A stretch of DNA of 64,000 bases, taken from Lunularia cruciata. Lineage: Eukaryota; Streptophyta; Marchantiopsida; Lunulariales; Lunulariaceae. The notes under the pieces were generated by a model. It worked only from the letters and a program-made list of their open reading frames with translations. It did no database searches and was not told the origin of the DNA. The translations under genes and the position numbers were made by a program. The stretch spans positions 50,349,001 through 50,413,000 of the forward strand of contig OX419758.1 in the NCBI GenBank assembly GCA_948567375.1, written 5' to 3'. Shown here in pieces: positions 8,990 through 22,244 of this stretch; the stretch's first letter is position 1, and every line of letters starts with the position of its first letter.

Positions 8990-10525
8990 CTAGACTGTTT
9001 CTCCACCTCGGGCGTCCAACAAAATTGCTGCATCAGTGAAATGTAGGCCAACTGTGAAAGTAGAAGCTACGAATAGGAAAACGAGACCGAATTTGCTTCG
9101 GGTATAAGGACATATTTGTGCTGCTGACAAGATTTAAATCAAAATACAACGTCGTAAGTTGCACTTTTCCAGATTGAGTTGTTGGCTGTGTCCGGCCAGT
9201 TTTATTATAGATTCTAGTGGCTAAACCCCCACCCGCCACACCACAGTGCCCCGATAGATTTAACAACCTCCAACTGGTGGCAGAAGGTTACTTGTGCTAG
9301 TTAGTGCTGACTGGAGAACATTACATAAATAGGCACGGCGTGTACCGAGGGCCTTCTCTCGAAGAAAAAGTGTCCCGACTTTCCGAGTCTCCTGTTTTGT
9401 TCGTATGAAATTCATCAATTTCCAACTGACGTAGCTGGACAGGGAAGAAACACGTTAATCACCTGTCCTGCTGATATCTACGAGTATCATCACGACAAAA
9501 GCCTGATAAGTCGATTATGACCCTCCACTTGACATCCAACTTCATAGCGTGTGAATCTTCCGCTCGAGCGTCACAACCATCTTGGTCTGACTATATTGAT
9601 CATGTGAGCCCATAAGCCTATGGACTTGAGTTTGGGAGGTATGACGACGATGTTTACTATGAAAGGCTACTTATCATACGTAGACAGTAGATTTGCTTGG
9701 AAGTCGGGAATTTGGTATCTCGTTTGGCCGTACGTGCATATATAGATTCCGTGGGAAGGTGCGCACTTGGTCGCAAAGTTCAAGCCGCACGTGCACGCGG
9801 TTTGGGGTCTATGCAGTTGTTTTAAAGTATTCAAGACCTGCTTCACTGGACATGGATCTTTCTTACGCAATTGGACGCTGCATGGCAGCATTTAGAAGAA
9901 ACATGCTATTCCATGGAAAAAATGCGCTAGCTTTAACCGATCGAATAAGTCGGGGTATGGTAGATATGCAGCGTCCTATGAGTCTATTCGGTAACTATTT
10001 CTAAGGGACAAGTATTAGGATGTGGAGCTTTCGCCGTTCGATTAATCTTATCTGTGATGTTGAGATCTATGGCACAAATTGTCCCAGATCGAAACAAGAT
10101 CTCGACACCAAACAGAAAATCAGCGTGGCTCTTGGTAATGTTCCTCCTTGGCAAATGTAGTAGTCTTTGCTCCTTGCTGTAGCTGATTGGAGTGAGTCCA
10201 TCAGGTGAGACTTTGGAAGAACATGGACTCGCAAGAAGCTGGTCAGGAGAGGGCTGATCAGTCGCCAGGGAAGGAGATGGTTATAAAGGTAGACTCGGGC
10301 AAATATCTGCAACGAAAGAGTTGGTCGGGAGAGAGAGCTTCCCAGAAAGAAATCTTCGTAACCTGTATCGACCGGCTAATAAAATCTACTATCTACGTGC
10401 GACCAGGGGACATAGTTGCAAGGGATTTTGAATCACATTTAAATATTGTGCATCTGATGCTGTGTGATTATTTTTCTGTTGTTTTTTGTTTGGATGCGCA
10501 AAATTGATCTAATTCTTAGTACGAG
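8990..10525. other. No supported gene; upstream flank of methionine lyase
   Basis: Frames of 70-103 codons occur on both strands but none has a recognisable domain. An ATAAATA motif at about 9325 could be a plus-strand TATA variant, with nothing convincing behind it. Confidence 0.4.
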
Positions 10526-10668
10526 TTTCTTGAGATCAAGACAGATTACACAGGATCTCTAACAACAAATTTTGGCTCATTTCAATTATTAGATCAGGTG
10601 GGATATGTATATATATATATATATATATGAATAAATTTTTTGGCTCATTTCAATTATTAGATCAGGTG

Positions 10669-10725
<57 letters not shown>

Positions 10726-10830
10726 CTCTCTCTCTCTCTCATATGATCTTTCTAATAATTAAAATGAGTCTGAATTTGTGGTTAAGGATCCTGTGTAATC
10801 TGTCTCGACCTCAGAAAGCTTTTCCAAGAG
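10526..10830. mobile_element. Fold-back (MITE-like) element with a TA/TC microsatellite core
   Basis: The left arm (about 10526-10600; AGACAGATTACACAGGATC, then GGCTCATTTCAATTATTAGATC) is repeated in inverse complement in the right arm (about 10742-10825; GATCTTTCTAATAATT, then GATCCTGTGTAATCTGTCT). The inner part of the left arm (GGCTCATTTCAATTATTAG) is also directly duplicated at 10640. The centre is (TA)n followed by (TC)n. Long imperfect inverted arms with no coding capacity indicate a fold-back or MITE-type element. Confidence 0.75.
10671..10740. repeat. (TA)n-(TC)n microsatellite
   Basis: About 50 bp of TA followed by 20 bp of TC, within the fold-back element at 10526-10830. Confidence 0.95.
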
Positions 10831-10925
10831 TTGTATCAACTTTGTAATATATATATAATATTTTAAAATTGATATACTATCTAAATATGTATACTTTTAT
10901 ATTTTAATATAATCATTAAAATAAA

Positions 10926-10928
<3 letters not shown>

Positions 10929-10992
<64 letters not shown>
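10929..10992. repeat. (TA)n microsatellite
   Basis: About 64 bp of uninterrupted TA. Minus-strand frames across it are repeat translations, not genes. Confidence 0.95.
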
Positions 10993-10995
<3 letters not shown>

Positions 10996-11229
10996 CTGAA
11001 ATATAGGTACTTGCCAAATGAGAACTTAAACGTTGATGGACTAGACCACATATGAATTCTCCTTTTACTCTGAGTTGGTTTCGCCAAAAAGAAAGAAATG
11101 ATGATTTCTTTTGTTACTTTTCACTCGTCTATGGTGTGCACACTCGTTAATTATTTGGATATCTCGCGAAACATCCATAACTCTACACTCTTGTTATATT
11201 CTTGTATGAAATAGTGATGATTGCAAACT

Positions 11230-11413
11230 GTAACCGGAAATTGATATTTCCACACCTTCAACTTGCCCGGCGGCCTCCAGTCGGCGCCATTGGCAGTAGG
11301 ATCCAAGGCCACCTATTTTCGTCGTTCATGAGGGCCAACGTCATCGCTCGGATATATGTGGGGGTGTGAAAATATGGAAAACAGGATGTGGAAATATCAG
11401 TTCCGCATGTAAC
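11230..11413. mobile_element. Small inverted-repeat element (MITE-like, 184 bp)
   Basis: Ends form an imperfect inverted repeat of about 30 bp: the left end starts GTAACCGGAAATTGATATTT and the right end, read on the minus strand, starts GTTACATGCGGAACTGATATT. The interior is GC-rich (GCCCGGCGGCC, GTCGGCGCC), unlike its AT-rich surroundings. No coding capacity and no clear target duplication. Confidence 0.6.
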
Positions 11414-14099
11414 TTTACTTGTCAAACAATATCGATTTTATTGAGAGGGGTAGGTCCCTTAAAGTAGTAGATAACAGTTAAGGGCATGGTGCACTTACCC
11501 AACACGCCAAGTTACAGAGAAATGCAGTATATGATGCATATCTTTTGCATCCTATACTGTATCCTATCCTCTATATAATAAAATAAAATTATATATATAT
11601 AAAAGTGGATACTTATAAAATGTTTTAAGGAAAGACAGGTCCAATATATATCATGCTTAATAATTTCTCAATTTGGGTCATATACACAGTCCTTGATTCT
11701 CATATTAATGATCAAATTCCTCTGCAATCAAAACTGACCTCGTAACTTATGCCTTTTTTAAGTTATGGCCACCTATCTTAATTTTGATTAACCTGAATTA
11801 TCCCGGTAAAAATTATGAAAATATGTAAATGTTATACAGATACTCAAGAAACGAAACTAAGACAAGCCAACCTTAAGACTCAAAAGAATGTCTCAATGGG
11901 CTTGTTTATTCCTAATTGTCTAATTATGGCGACTTTCACACACACAAATTCACTCTATAAATTCTATAGATGGTGTTTAAAAAAAACAAAGTTTGCAAAA
12001 AAACGTTTGTGACAAGTTCCTTGGAAGGATCATATTTTATTTAGGAAATACAAGCAGCTTAGAAAGTTTTACATGAGTCTAATATAATTAAGAAATCCAA
12101 TAAATTGTATTCACATGATTAAATCATGGTAATGGATTTAACAAATAATGAGTTCTTATTTTGACACTATACCATGTGTAAATATAGTAGTGTCCAATAT
12201 AATGAGCTTGTTTTAGATGGTTATGGTTTCTAGTTAGTTATAAATATAGTTCATCTAAAATATATACTTATAGATCTAGCTAGAGGACTATATTTACTTT
12301 TACATGGAATTTTATCAATAATAACTCATGACCTTCTATAATTCTATGCAAAGAAACACATCATCAAACTCACTAAAAAATGTACATACAACCCAGGATA
12401 GAATATAATTTTCTCACAATAAAAGAACATAGGGACTTGAATACATAATACATACCTCTCTTTTGAGAGAGTAGCTCATATGAACAACACCACATTATTG
12501 TGTTTAGCCTGGTATTTGCTATTTCCTTCTTGAAAACATCGATAGATCCTTGTCAAATGAATCAAATAAATGTCTATCAAACTCCAAATCACCATCTTGC
12601 TCCCTAATCCAAACAAAACAACCAATTCTTATCTCACACACAAAAAAAGGTTCAAAATTCAGAGTATTATAATCAAATAATACATTAAGGTCTATGGTTC
12701 ATGGTGCATATTTATTTGCAATTTATCTTCCACATGCTCCAAACTCTAGACAGTTTTTTAATAATGAATTATAATAGATAACGCCAAAATTTTTGCTCAT
12801 CTTAACTAGAGCAAAGCATTTATTTGCCTCATATTCTCCCTAGTCCATAAGATTATCATGATATATTCATGTTTTTAATCATGAGATCCTCTAGCGTGAT
12901 AAATATGTAGCTTTTAATTATCGATAAAATGAACATTGAAATAAAGTTAAATGCAATTTTAAATAACCTGAAAACTTTAATTACTTCATAAGAACTTAAT
13001 CTTAAACTATAACTTACCACATTATGCAATCCACACATTTGTATCAACTGTAAATCAACTCATCCACAATGCTGAACTTCTATGATGAATCAGAGATAAT
13101 AACGATCTACTACTATGTTTAATTTCATCACTCTCTTAAAATTAGAGTCTACTTCAAAGATATATTGTAACTTGCTGAAAATTGGAGAATGTGAAAAAGT
13201 CATCTTGCTTGGTGAAGGGCTTATTGTTGTTATAAATAATTCCTTAATATTCAAGCCTAAAGGATTACCTGCAATTATTAAACTATACTTCCTTTGCATG
13301 AGGAAGTCCTCAACTTCCTAGAAGAGAAGAAGCTAGATTTGACCATATTAGTTTAGAAAAGAATGGTGATGATGATACTAATATTGTGCACAATTTTCCA
13401 TTATGATGCATAGTCCAATTGTCGTACATAGAAGGTAGATAACTTGCACTGATCCAAAGATAAATAGATACATGTTAGAAAACAATGTTCTACAACAAAG
13501 CCATTATATTTAATAAATTTCTCTTCTTGCTATAGAAAAACTTAAATTTAGTAAGTATTCTTTTTTTTGTTGGTTATGTTCATTTAGGTCAAGCTCAAGA
13601 TCATTCAAAATATTATATCTATGATTGAAACCTTAAATCAAAAGAAAATTTAACATAAAATATATTCTACAAAAAGAAAAATGCAAATGACAAGCAATAC
13701 ACTTTATATTGCAGTTTCATTCAAAGGGGATTTTAGATATTACCAAATTAGAGTGTAAATTACCTCCTTAAGATCAATACTCTAATAGACTATCATGTTA
13801 AATGAGTGTATGAGCTAGTTTATGAGAATAGTTGGATCTGTTGTTCAAAGTATATTCAAAGTAAATATTATAATTTATAATTATCTTGGTAACTTTTCTA
13901 AAATAACATAGTAAAGATTTGGATACCTCTTTAACTTTATCTTACTAATACACAAACCCATTTATGTTACAATCAACTCTTCTTTGGCTTTTCACCATAT
14001 CTCATCGGAAATTATCTCAAATGAAAGATAATAAGCTGTAGATGTGCAAATTGACCTTCCTTTTTATAATTTGATGACATATTTTATACCCTAACTATC
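11414..14099. other. AT-rich intergenic stretch
   Basis: Strongly AT-rich, with only short frames and no recognisable domain. Confidence 0.6.
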
Positions 14100-15900
14100 A
14101 AAGTATGAGTCAAAATATTTTTTTTATTTCACCATTTGGGCAGCCAATACCACATCCTATTGGTCCACAAAAACCCAAGCGTGCCAAAACCCAACCATGA
14201 CAAAGGTCAATCATACCTATTGGTTCAAGTTTTCAATAGGACTGGTTACTCAAATTTCCTGTCAACCTGACCTCAAGCACTAAAAAACATACCAAGTGTA
14301 TGCACTTTTTTAGTCCATAAAAGTGGACTGTCTATACAACAAGCTCTTATCAAGTTTCATGTGTCTTTCTTGGGACTTGGGCAAGGGCTTTAATTTTGTT
14401 TGATCATTGTGTATTTTTCTTCTGCCTACATTCATCTTTTGGACCTTGCCAAAAGATATCAAATTACAATGGCTATAATTTGAACCACTTTGCTATCCAC
14501 ATTTTACCTTCTTTTGCATCTAGGAGTTCCCTTACTTGTTATTAACCTACTATGCTAGTTGAAGTCATATTTTAGATCAAACTCTTTGATGCAATTATTA
14601 TTAATATTATTAGTCAATATCCAAGCCACCAAGGAGCAGTTTGAGGACAGGCCATTGCACCAAATGGGGATCCACCTTTTTTTCTTGTGGAGATGACTGC
14701 ACATATGGAAGAGTTAAAATTGATTTGTTCTAATTCAAGCAGCCACATTCTATATTGTTCAATAAGCTGGTCATCTTTTGAGAAATCTGTAAACTAGTAC
14801 TTGTTTGTTTTATGAATTTATAACTAAGTGTGAGTTCTCATATTGCTATCTTGTCATCATACAGATTTAGACTTTGGGAGCTATTATTGCCACCCATGAA
14901 GATGACAAAGCTCAAGAGGTGGTCCCTAAGCTTCATTTGTGTCCAAATGAAAAACATATAGAGTCTCAAGTGGCAATGTTTACAGATTTCTCATGGAAGT
15001 ATAGGGTCTTGCTGAACTTGCTTTGAACTTCTTCTCTATAAGATGGAGATTTTAAGGGATATTTACCTATGAGAATCCAAGTGGTTTACATTTTGTCATT
15101 GTTGAATTGCAGTCTATAATAAATTTTCAAGGATTATATGCCTTCAAGTGAGGATCACTCTCTTTCAACCCTTTCTAATATCCCAAGATCTAGAACATAT
15201 TTTGTCTTTGAAGTTTCTGAAGAGAGGGAAACATGATATCCAATTGGACTTTGATTTCACATTTTGTAGCTTAGGTAGGAAGGTAGATGGAGATAAATGA
15301 TGCACAAGTGTCCTTGTAAACTTTTTCCATCCATTTGTGTCGTACATCTGGTTTCTCTTCTCAAGGCTATAGATTATCATTGGACCAACAATTTTTTGCA
15401 ACTACAAGTGCTCAAGTCAACGTATGGGACCCTAATAGGTAGGTTGATTCTCCTTATACTTGCTCCTTTAGGACTAGCTAGAAGTTGGAGTCTATTCTTG
15501 GTTCCACCTATTGCATCATGTTGAATTAAGTGATGATTTTAGTTTTGGGACATGAAGGTCTAAACCTACAAAGTCATTTACTTAGGGTCTAATACAATCA
15601 TTTTTCAATCCATTAGAACCGGATATATTTGCTACGATTGCCAAGTGAGTGAAGTGATATTCCCCATTTGCACCTTTCTCACTAATGTGTGAGACTTCTT
15701 ATCTCATTTGGAATAGCTAGAATGACCATAATTAATGGAGTGGAAGGGTGTTAATGCACAACTTTGCTAAACTCCTACTTTTATGTTGTGTACGTAATTT
15801 CTATGAGGGCTTTCATTGTTTTGCAATGACCATAGCATAGCTTTATATGATTTACAAACAAGCAATCCTTTCAAGAAACTTATTATGTAGGTAGGAATTT
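14100..15900 (+). repeat. Plus-oriented copy of a dispersed repeat of about 1.7 kb
   Basis: Long stretches match the inverse complement of 27060-28800. For example, TTTTCAATAGGACTGGTTAC near 14240 matches near 28600, GATGGAGATTTTAAGGGATA near 15043 matches near 27790, and GGTAGGAAGGTAGATGGAGA near 15275 matches near 27550. A block at 15690-15790 (GGAATAGCTAGAA to CTCCTACTT) matches the far end of the other copy (28690-28780), so the copies are internally rearranged. No clear protein is read; the position beside Helitron pieces suggests Helitron-derived sequence. Confidence 0.75.
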
Positions 15901-16859
15901 TTCTAGTTGAAATAGCCTGCTTGTCTACCTCAGCTCTTGATATGTTTGTTTCCTCCATCATAGTGTCAAGCAAGAGACCTTTTTATCTTCACAATGGTAT
16001 CCCTTTGATGAATAATTCCTTCTCATTATGTTTGAAGCACACATCATTTTTCATGCTTGTAGAATTTTGTAAATTGGGAGGTGGCTGTGAGTCTGCAATA
16101 TCACATGGTGCACTATAGATATCATAGATGTTTAACATACATTTGCTATTAAAACCAATTAAAGAAATTTCTCAATTCCATGCATATTTTTTCCCATTAT
16201 ATGTATTTTTTATAACTTGTTTGCAATTGGGACTTTTTTAAAATTGGCTTTCCAAGTATGGCATTTTCTATTCTTTTGTTTTTGAGTTGTTTTTATTTGG
16301 AATGTCTTCCTAGAAATTTGAATATTTTTACACAAGTGTAGGCATTTTAAACCATATGGGAAGGAAATCACGCTCATGACCCATCTATGAAGGCTTTTCC
16401 TTGTATGCATAGCTTGAGATGTGTATACATAGACACATGATTCAAACCTTTAGGAAAAAATTTCCCCTCTAAGAAAATACAATGTGCTTTCTCTATAATT
16501 CACCACCTTGAATGGATTGCACGTTCAACTTCAAACATCATGCACCTTTGACATCCATACAATGTCAATGGGCAGCATTCTTGTGAATCTAATATAAATT
16601 GCTTTTGGAATGGAGTCCCATGTCTTGAATAACATGCACACCACTTGCCCTATAAGTTGGCCAATGGAGGACAACTTTATTGGAAAAATGGATACATCAT
16701 GCACTTATTATGGAGCTCTCTATTTTTCTTTTGAGACCACATAAGATAGCCTCACCTTTTCCTCTTACTGCCAAAAGGAGCAGGTTTTCCTCCGTCCCTA
16801 CAAGATCACCACCTTCCTCCATGAGTACTATTTTGGAGATGATTTTAGGTCAAAAAATT
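15901..16859. other. Intervening sequence between repeat copy and Helitron Rep
   Basis: AT-rich with no recognised protein. It may be the degraded 5' part of the Helitron whose Rep begins near 16860. Confidence 0.4.
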
Positions 16860-18640
16860 TGTGTGATAAAATTTGCCAATTCAATTTCACCCTTGCTATG
16901 GTCAATTCAAAGGTAGATGTTAAGACCAAAGAAGACATTGGCCAAGGGCATATTATTTCAAATTTCATGGTAAAATCTACCATGGGTGAAGGAACTACTA
17001 GAACCAAATGTGGGAACTACTTCTTATGCCCAAGTTTTGTTTATGACACTAAACAAGCCAATGCATTTAGATTGGGTTGAGCTGAAAACTCCTCTTGTAA
17101 TATTGGAGTTATGATGGAGTTATAGAGCACATCCTCAAATTTAATTGATATGCTAAGTCTTACAAACAATGGTTGAGGAATTGTGCTTGCTTCCAACTTC
17201 CAACCATAAAGAGGTTTTCATTCTCATCTACACCAACCCATGCCAGGATAAGCATCAATATAATGATGCAACAGTAACTTACATTGTTGTTGTCTCTACC
17301 ACCAACTCCTCTCACAAGCACAAGAAAGAGGATCATGAAAGTTCATTGTTCATTGTCTATCCTTGCGTGCATGGACTACAATGCATCAACAACTCACATC
17401 CAACATTGGACCCATTGGCCTATTCTTTGTTGTTCTCCCTTGGTGACATTGGGTGGACTTTGAACATAAAACACAACCCTTCTTGGCAAAACAGATCCAA
17501 AGCAAGTTTACATTGCATTAGTACATTGCCTCATATATGGCCATTCCATTCATCTTGTCTTTTGTACCACTCACTTTTCAGGTAAACTTTCTCTATAGTG
17601 GTATGTAGATAACTTCCTTTGTGTTGAGGTTGAAAGGTGGCAATATTATTGTTTTCATCAAGATGATTTATGTGTCAAAACCTACAAAAGCATCATTGAA
17701 TATATTCAAAATCAGGCCAAGTCAAACCACCAAAATGTTGGGAAGATTTTCATACTCCCTTCTTGCAACAAAAGCCCTAAGAACATGCATGCCAAGTATC
17801 AAAATGTTATGGTTGTTGTTCAATTTTTTGGGAAGTTGAATCTATTCACATTTACTTGCAACCCAAACTAGACAAAAATCACATCTCATCTCACATTGAG
17901 GCAAACACTTGCATTCTTTCCTGGTAGCTCAAGTTTTCAATGCCAAACTCATCATTCTTATGGATGATATTGAATGCAATAAACATTTTGGCCAGGTTAT
18001 TGCCATTATATACAATGTTGAATTTGAAAAGCATGGACTACTTGATTGTCACATGTAGCCCACACTTGGGACTAACTCAAAGTTGAATAGTCCTAAGCTC
18101 ATTGATAAGGTTGTTTCTATGGAGATTTCTGATTGCACCTTGGACCCGGTGTTGTGTGAGCATGTCACGCATCAAATGATTCATGACCCATGTGGAGCAC
18201 TCAACATCAAGTCATTATGCATGACTTTCAATGATAAATAAGGTATTGTTGTTTGTGCCAAGAAGTTTCCCAAGCATTTTAAAGTCCTTCATTGAAGAAA
18301 ACATTGATGGTCATCTTGTTTACCATAATCAAGACATATGAAACTTGATAGAAGTTGGGCATTTGATTGTTGACAACAGATTTTTGGTCCCATACAACCA
18401 CAACCTTCTCCTCAAGTACAATGCACACATCGACATTGAGGTTTGCACTATAATGAAAAGCATAAGTACATCTACAAGTATGTCATGAAAGGCAAAGATA
18501 AGTGCATTCTCAAGATGTCTAGATGGTTCGGTCCGACCTTGAAGTATGATGAGATTGAAAAGTTTTTAAATGCATGGTAGGTAGGATCTTGTCACACCAT
18601 TTGTAGTGTCGCATCTAGATTGCTTGGACACTAGAGTTGC
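16860..18640 (+). pseudogene. Helitron Rep (N-terminal Helitron-like and HUH nuclease region), decayed
   Basis: Read across frameshifts and stops, the plus strand matches Helitron Rep proteins in order: a VKVDxxxxxGQGHIIF-like start and a FVYDTKQANA segment (16900-17075); YTNPCQDKHQYNDAT and CVHGLQCINNSHPTLDPLAY (17240-17430); ILPSCNKSPKNMHAKYQNVM with FTFTCNPN (17750-17870); the nuclease region (18016-18055); a VVPYNHNLLLKYNAHIDIEV-like segment (18390-18440); and KYIYKYVMKGKD (18470-18505). The HUH pair expected at 18044-18052 reads Asp-Cys-His, so the first catalytic histidine is lost. It ends near 18640, where the helicase half should begin. Confidence 0.85.
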
Positions 18641-18876
18641 AATGATAATGGTTAGAGGTATTTTAGCAATTACTTGTAGATTACTTTTTGATGGTCACAT
18701 TTTGTGTTTGGGGTACTGACTTCATGGTGGGGCCCACCGTCACTTTACACCTTTCACACCGTTGGGTGTCTCATCAGCGGGACCATTAGGGTTTCAAACC
18801 TAGCTTGAATTTAGGGGTATACTTTTGAAGTGCAGCTCTAGAGAGTTCACTTTCATTTTGAGCCTTTGAGTTCTTG

Positions 18877-19030
18877 GCTATGGTGGACAAAGGCCAGCAA
18901 GCATCACCTAGATTCTCTTAGCTAGAGTGGGTGTGGCTTGACTATAATCAATGCCCAGTTGTTGGCAGTTTATGACAGATCAAGTGTTGATCTGAGTTGA
19001 GTTGATTTGAGTTGTGTAAACAAATTGCTT
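18877..19030 (+). repeat. 150-bp repeat, inverted copy at 35745-35897
   Basis: Shares TTGGCTATGGTGGA, then GATTCTCTTAGCTAGAGTGG and GTGGCTTGACTATAATCAAT, with the inverse complement of 35745-35897. In both places it adjoins Helitron sequence: here 240 bp after the Rep end, there about 120 bp before the helicase start. Confidence 0.8.
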
Positions 19031-19859
19031 ACATTAGAGAAGTGAGGTCAAGAGGAAATTGGGTGCAGGAACTATAAGTGTTTCCAAGCTCAGTGGATCA
19101 TTGGTATCTTGATTGAAGTTCAGCTTTTCCTTGGTGTGCAAAAGCTTGTTGATTGATGAAGATTTGGTAGTGAGGTAGAAGGTATGTGGAAGTGTTGGCC
19201 AAATTTTGAGCAAGGAGAAGCAATTTTCTAGTAGTGGTTGTGATTTTGAGCTCAAGAGGTGAGGAGGCAGAGGACTAAGGGCTATGAGAGGCTACAAAGG
19301 GCCAGCAAGCCAACTTTTTGGCGTGAGGCTAGCTAGTTTAGAATAGATCTTGGTCATTGTTTGGCAAAATCTGCCCACCTTACTAGATTGTGTGCCATAG
19401 GGTTTGACCCTAGATCTTTGGTTCCTAGATTGATACCCTAGCCAATTGGTCCACCCTTGCTTGTTGTCCTAGTGACTAGCCCACTATTATCTGTACACTT
19501 ATATCTTTGGCTAGGAGAGACAATTTGATCCCATTCTTGATGATCTTGGTAGTTTAGGACATAGATATGAACTCCTATTATGTCAAATACCCAACGGTGA
19601 CCGAGTTAGTCTTGTGTTGCTTTATGAGATGGAGAATTTTTGTTTAGATTTCTTGTGATTGGACCTCCTCCATTCTATGCTTCCTTTTTGTGCATCATAT
19701 TTGTGTGAGTTGCCCTAAATTTAGAGCGTTGGTGCTCTAGTGTGCTCTTGGTGGTGAGATTGGATTGATGACTAGTTAGAATACCTTTGTTTCTCCGCAA
19801 CATTTGGAATATAGATGAGATTGCTCTGCTATATTGTACAACTTATTTCTGCTCTTATA
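19031..19859. other. No supported gene
   Basis: Moderately AT-rich. A minus-strand frame of 73 codons (19255-19034) shows no domain. Any N-terminal part of the downstream pogo-like remnant is not recognisable here. Confidence 0.4.
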
Positions 19860-20420
19860 TCACACCAAACTTTGATGGACATGGTTTCAAGCATTGTAAA
19901 AACACATCAACATTATATTGTTAGTGCAATTGGTGAAAAGCTTGTATTGCAAGTTATAGGCAAGTCAAGGAACGCAAAAACATTAAAAGGCCTTGATAGA
20001 AACAAGACATACAATATTTCTATGATCATCAAGTAAAAGCATGGCAAAATCCATCATCAATTGCTATACATGTCAATGTAAAGCAATGTAATATGTATAG
20101 CTTGCTTATGCAAGAGCATGTTTTATATTCTCTTAGACAATTTCAATACCCATGTCTTTGCGACCAAAGTGTTCGCCAAGGATGGCTCTCAAGAGACTTG
20201 TTTCAAGTTTGGCAACTTGGTCATCATCTTCTTCCCACCAAATGCCATGAGTGATTGTCAATCTCTTGATCAAGGTATCATTTGTTGGTGAAGGCACAAT
20301 TTTGCAAGGCAGGTAAATACTTTGCTTAATGAGTACAAACTATGACAAGCTTGCCAAGCAAAGTGCAACACAAAGAAGTTTCCACTCAAAGATTACACTC
20401 ATATTTGCAACATATAGTAA
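19860..20420 (+). pseudogene. pogo/Tigger (CENP-B-like DDE) transposase remnant
   Basis: The fragment GEKLVLQVIGKSRNAKTLKG (about 19932-19990) matches the start of the DDE_1 catalytic domain. Further on, LDNFNTH (from 20133) is the second catalytic-Asp block and FFPPNAMSDCQSLDQGI (about 20230-20283) is the characteristic LPPNTT..QPLDQG block of this superfamily. Several frame changes and stops show it is dead. No terminal repeats were identified. Confidence 0.65.
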
Positions 20421-21495
20421 TGGTTAAAGGAGGTCAAGGCCAAGTGCTTGCCATTCATGACAACTGTAGAGGCAAAAAGTGAAATCCTACACCGGTCTTC
20501 AAGTGCTAGTGAGAACAATACGACAATGCATGAGTTGTCTTCTATGCTCACTAATGTTTGCATTCACAATGATTGTTTGCAATCTCTGGGTCCTAAAGAT
20601 TTCACTTGGGAGGAAACCTATACATAGCTCATTAACTTTGACAAAGATGAAGAGATTGGCTCATGCAAAGTCATTGACGAGGATATAATCAATATGGTAA
20701 TGGAGAAGTCTACTACCTTGTGAATGATGGGATGGATTTTGATGATGATGAGGTCTCCGGCATTATGCCTATCAACATTGTCATTTAATCAATAGAAATC
20801 TTATGGAACTACTTAAGCATGTGCCCAAGCAACATTGTTGTGAGTTTATCAATCAAGCATAAAATGACATGCTTGAAGCATCATGGCAAAGGTCCAGCTT
20901 GAAGCAAACTAACACTCACCGCATGTCTTGCTGACCTAAGAGCCTAGGTGGACCATGTCTGTCATGCTGCTCATGATGTTTGCATTGCATGAATGCACAT
21001 TTAACATATTAAGGAGGAATTGAATAAAGGTCCAACTACTATATCATCACCAAAGGTGGTAATTGCTAAAATACTCTATTCTACACATCTATATTCCCTT
21101 GACATCACCATATGGACATCTTAAGGTATCCCTATATCAAATAGTGATAAGGAGTGTCACTATCTTAGTGAAAATATAATTGTCCATGGGTTTTATGTCA
21201 CCATATTAAAATATCACTATATCAAGGGAGAACTCTATAACTATATCAAGGATGTCATTGTATTAAAGTGTCTCTATATCAAGGGAGGTCTCTATAACTA
21301 TGCATGCTACATTTTCCATATATCTATACTCCCATGTATAGGATTATTTTTTTCTCTTTTTCTATTGAGTTAATTTCAAGCAGTATATTTGAAATAAATC
21401 AACATTAGTCTTTTTTGCTTTCCAATTGAGGTTAATATCATAAATTATTATATATTTCTATTTCATTTCCAAAAGTACTTATATTTTTATTGAGT

Positions 21496-21903
21496 ATCTT
21501 AATCTAATTGCCTCATCAATCTCATTTGTATTAATAAAATTAAAATAAATTTACAAAAACATATTATTATACTAGATATCTTTAGTGCACATGTGCACAT
21601 TATATTTGCTAAAGACCTTATTTTAAATTATATTGATCTTAAACTTATGATTAAATTTTAACTACTTTTAATAAGAAAGACAAATCAAATGGATTGTGAA
21701 TCTTAATCTAATTGCCTACTTGTATATATTGTTAAAAGTAAAAAAAAATTAACAAAAACATAGTTATTGTAGTAGATATACTTCTTATATCTTTAGTGCA
21801 CATATGCATATTTTAGTATATTGCAGCATATATTCCATTATATGAGGTTGATTTTTAAACTTATGATTGGATTCCTAAACCACTTTTAATTGAAAGACTA
21901 ATC
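21496..21903. repeat. Diverged tandem duplication of about 204 bp
   Basis: ATCTTAATCTAATTGCC occurs at 21496 and 21700, ATATCTTTAGTGCACAT at about 21576 and 21788, and AAACTTATGATT at about 21650 and 21857, giving two collinear units. Confidence 0.7.
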
Positions 21904-22149
21904 AAATTATCACAAGATGCATTTAATACGAATTACACTAAACTCTCACTAATGTAGTTTAACTAATGTAATTTATACCTCAAATGATTAGATATGAATA
22001 TTCTTAAAGATAATTATCACAAGAATTCAGCAATCTAATAAATGATTTTTCTATGTAATTAACTAAATATAATTTAATTATTAATATTATCAAATTATAA
22101 TTATAATTTTGATAATATCTACTTTTTTATTACAATTCTATCTATTCTA

Positions 22150-22150
<1 letters not shown>

Positions 22151-22239
<89 letters not shown>
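22151..22239. repeat. (CA)n-(TA)n microsatellite
   Basis: About 14 bp of CA followed by about 75 bp of TA. Confidence 0.95.

Positions 22240-22244
<5 letters not shown>

Noticed and set aside
10881-11087. Minus-strand frame of repeated Tyr-Ile
   Set aside because: Translation of a (TA)n microsatellite.
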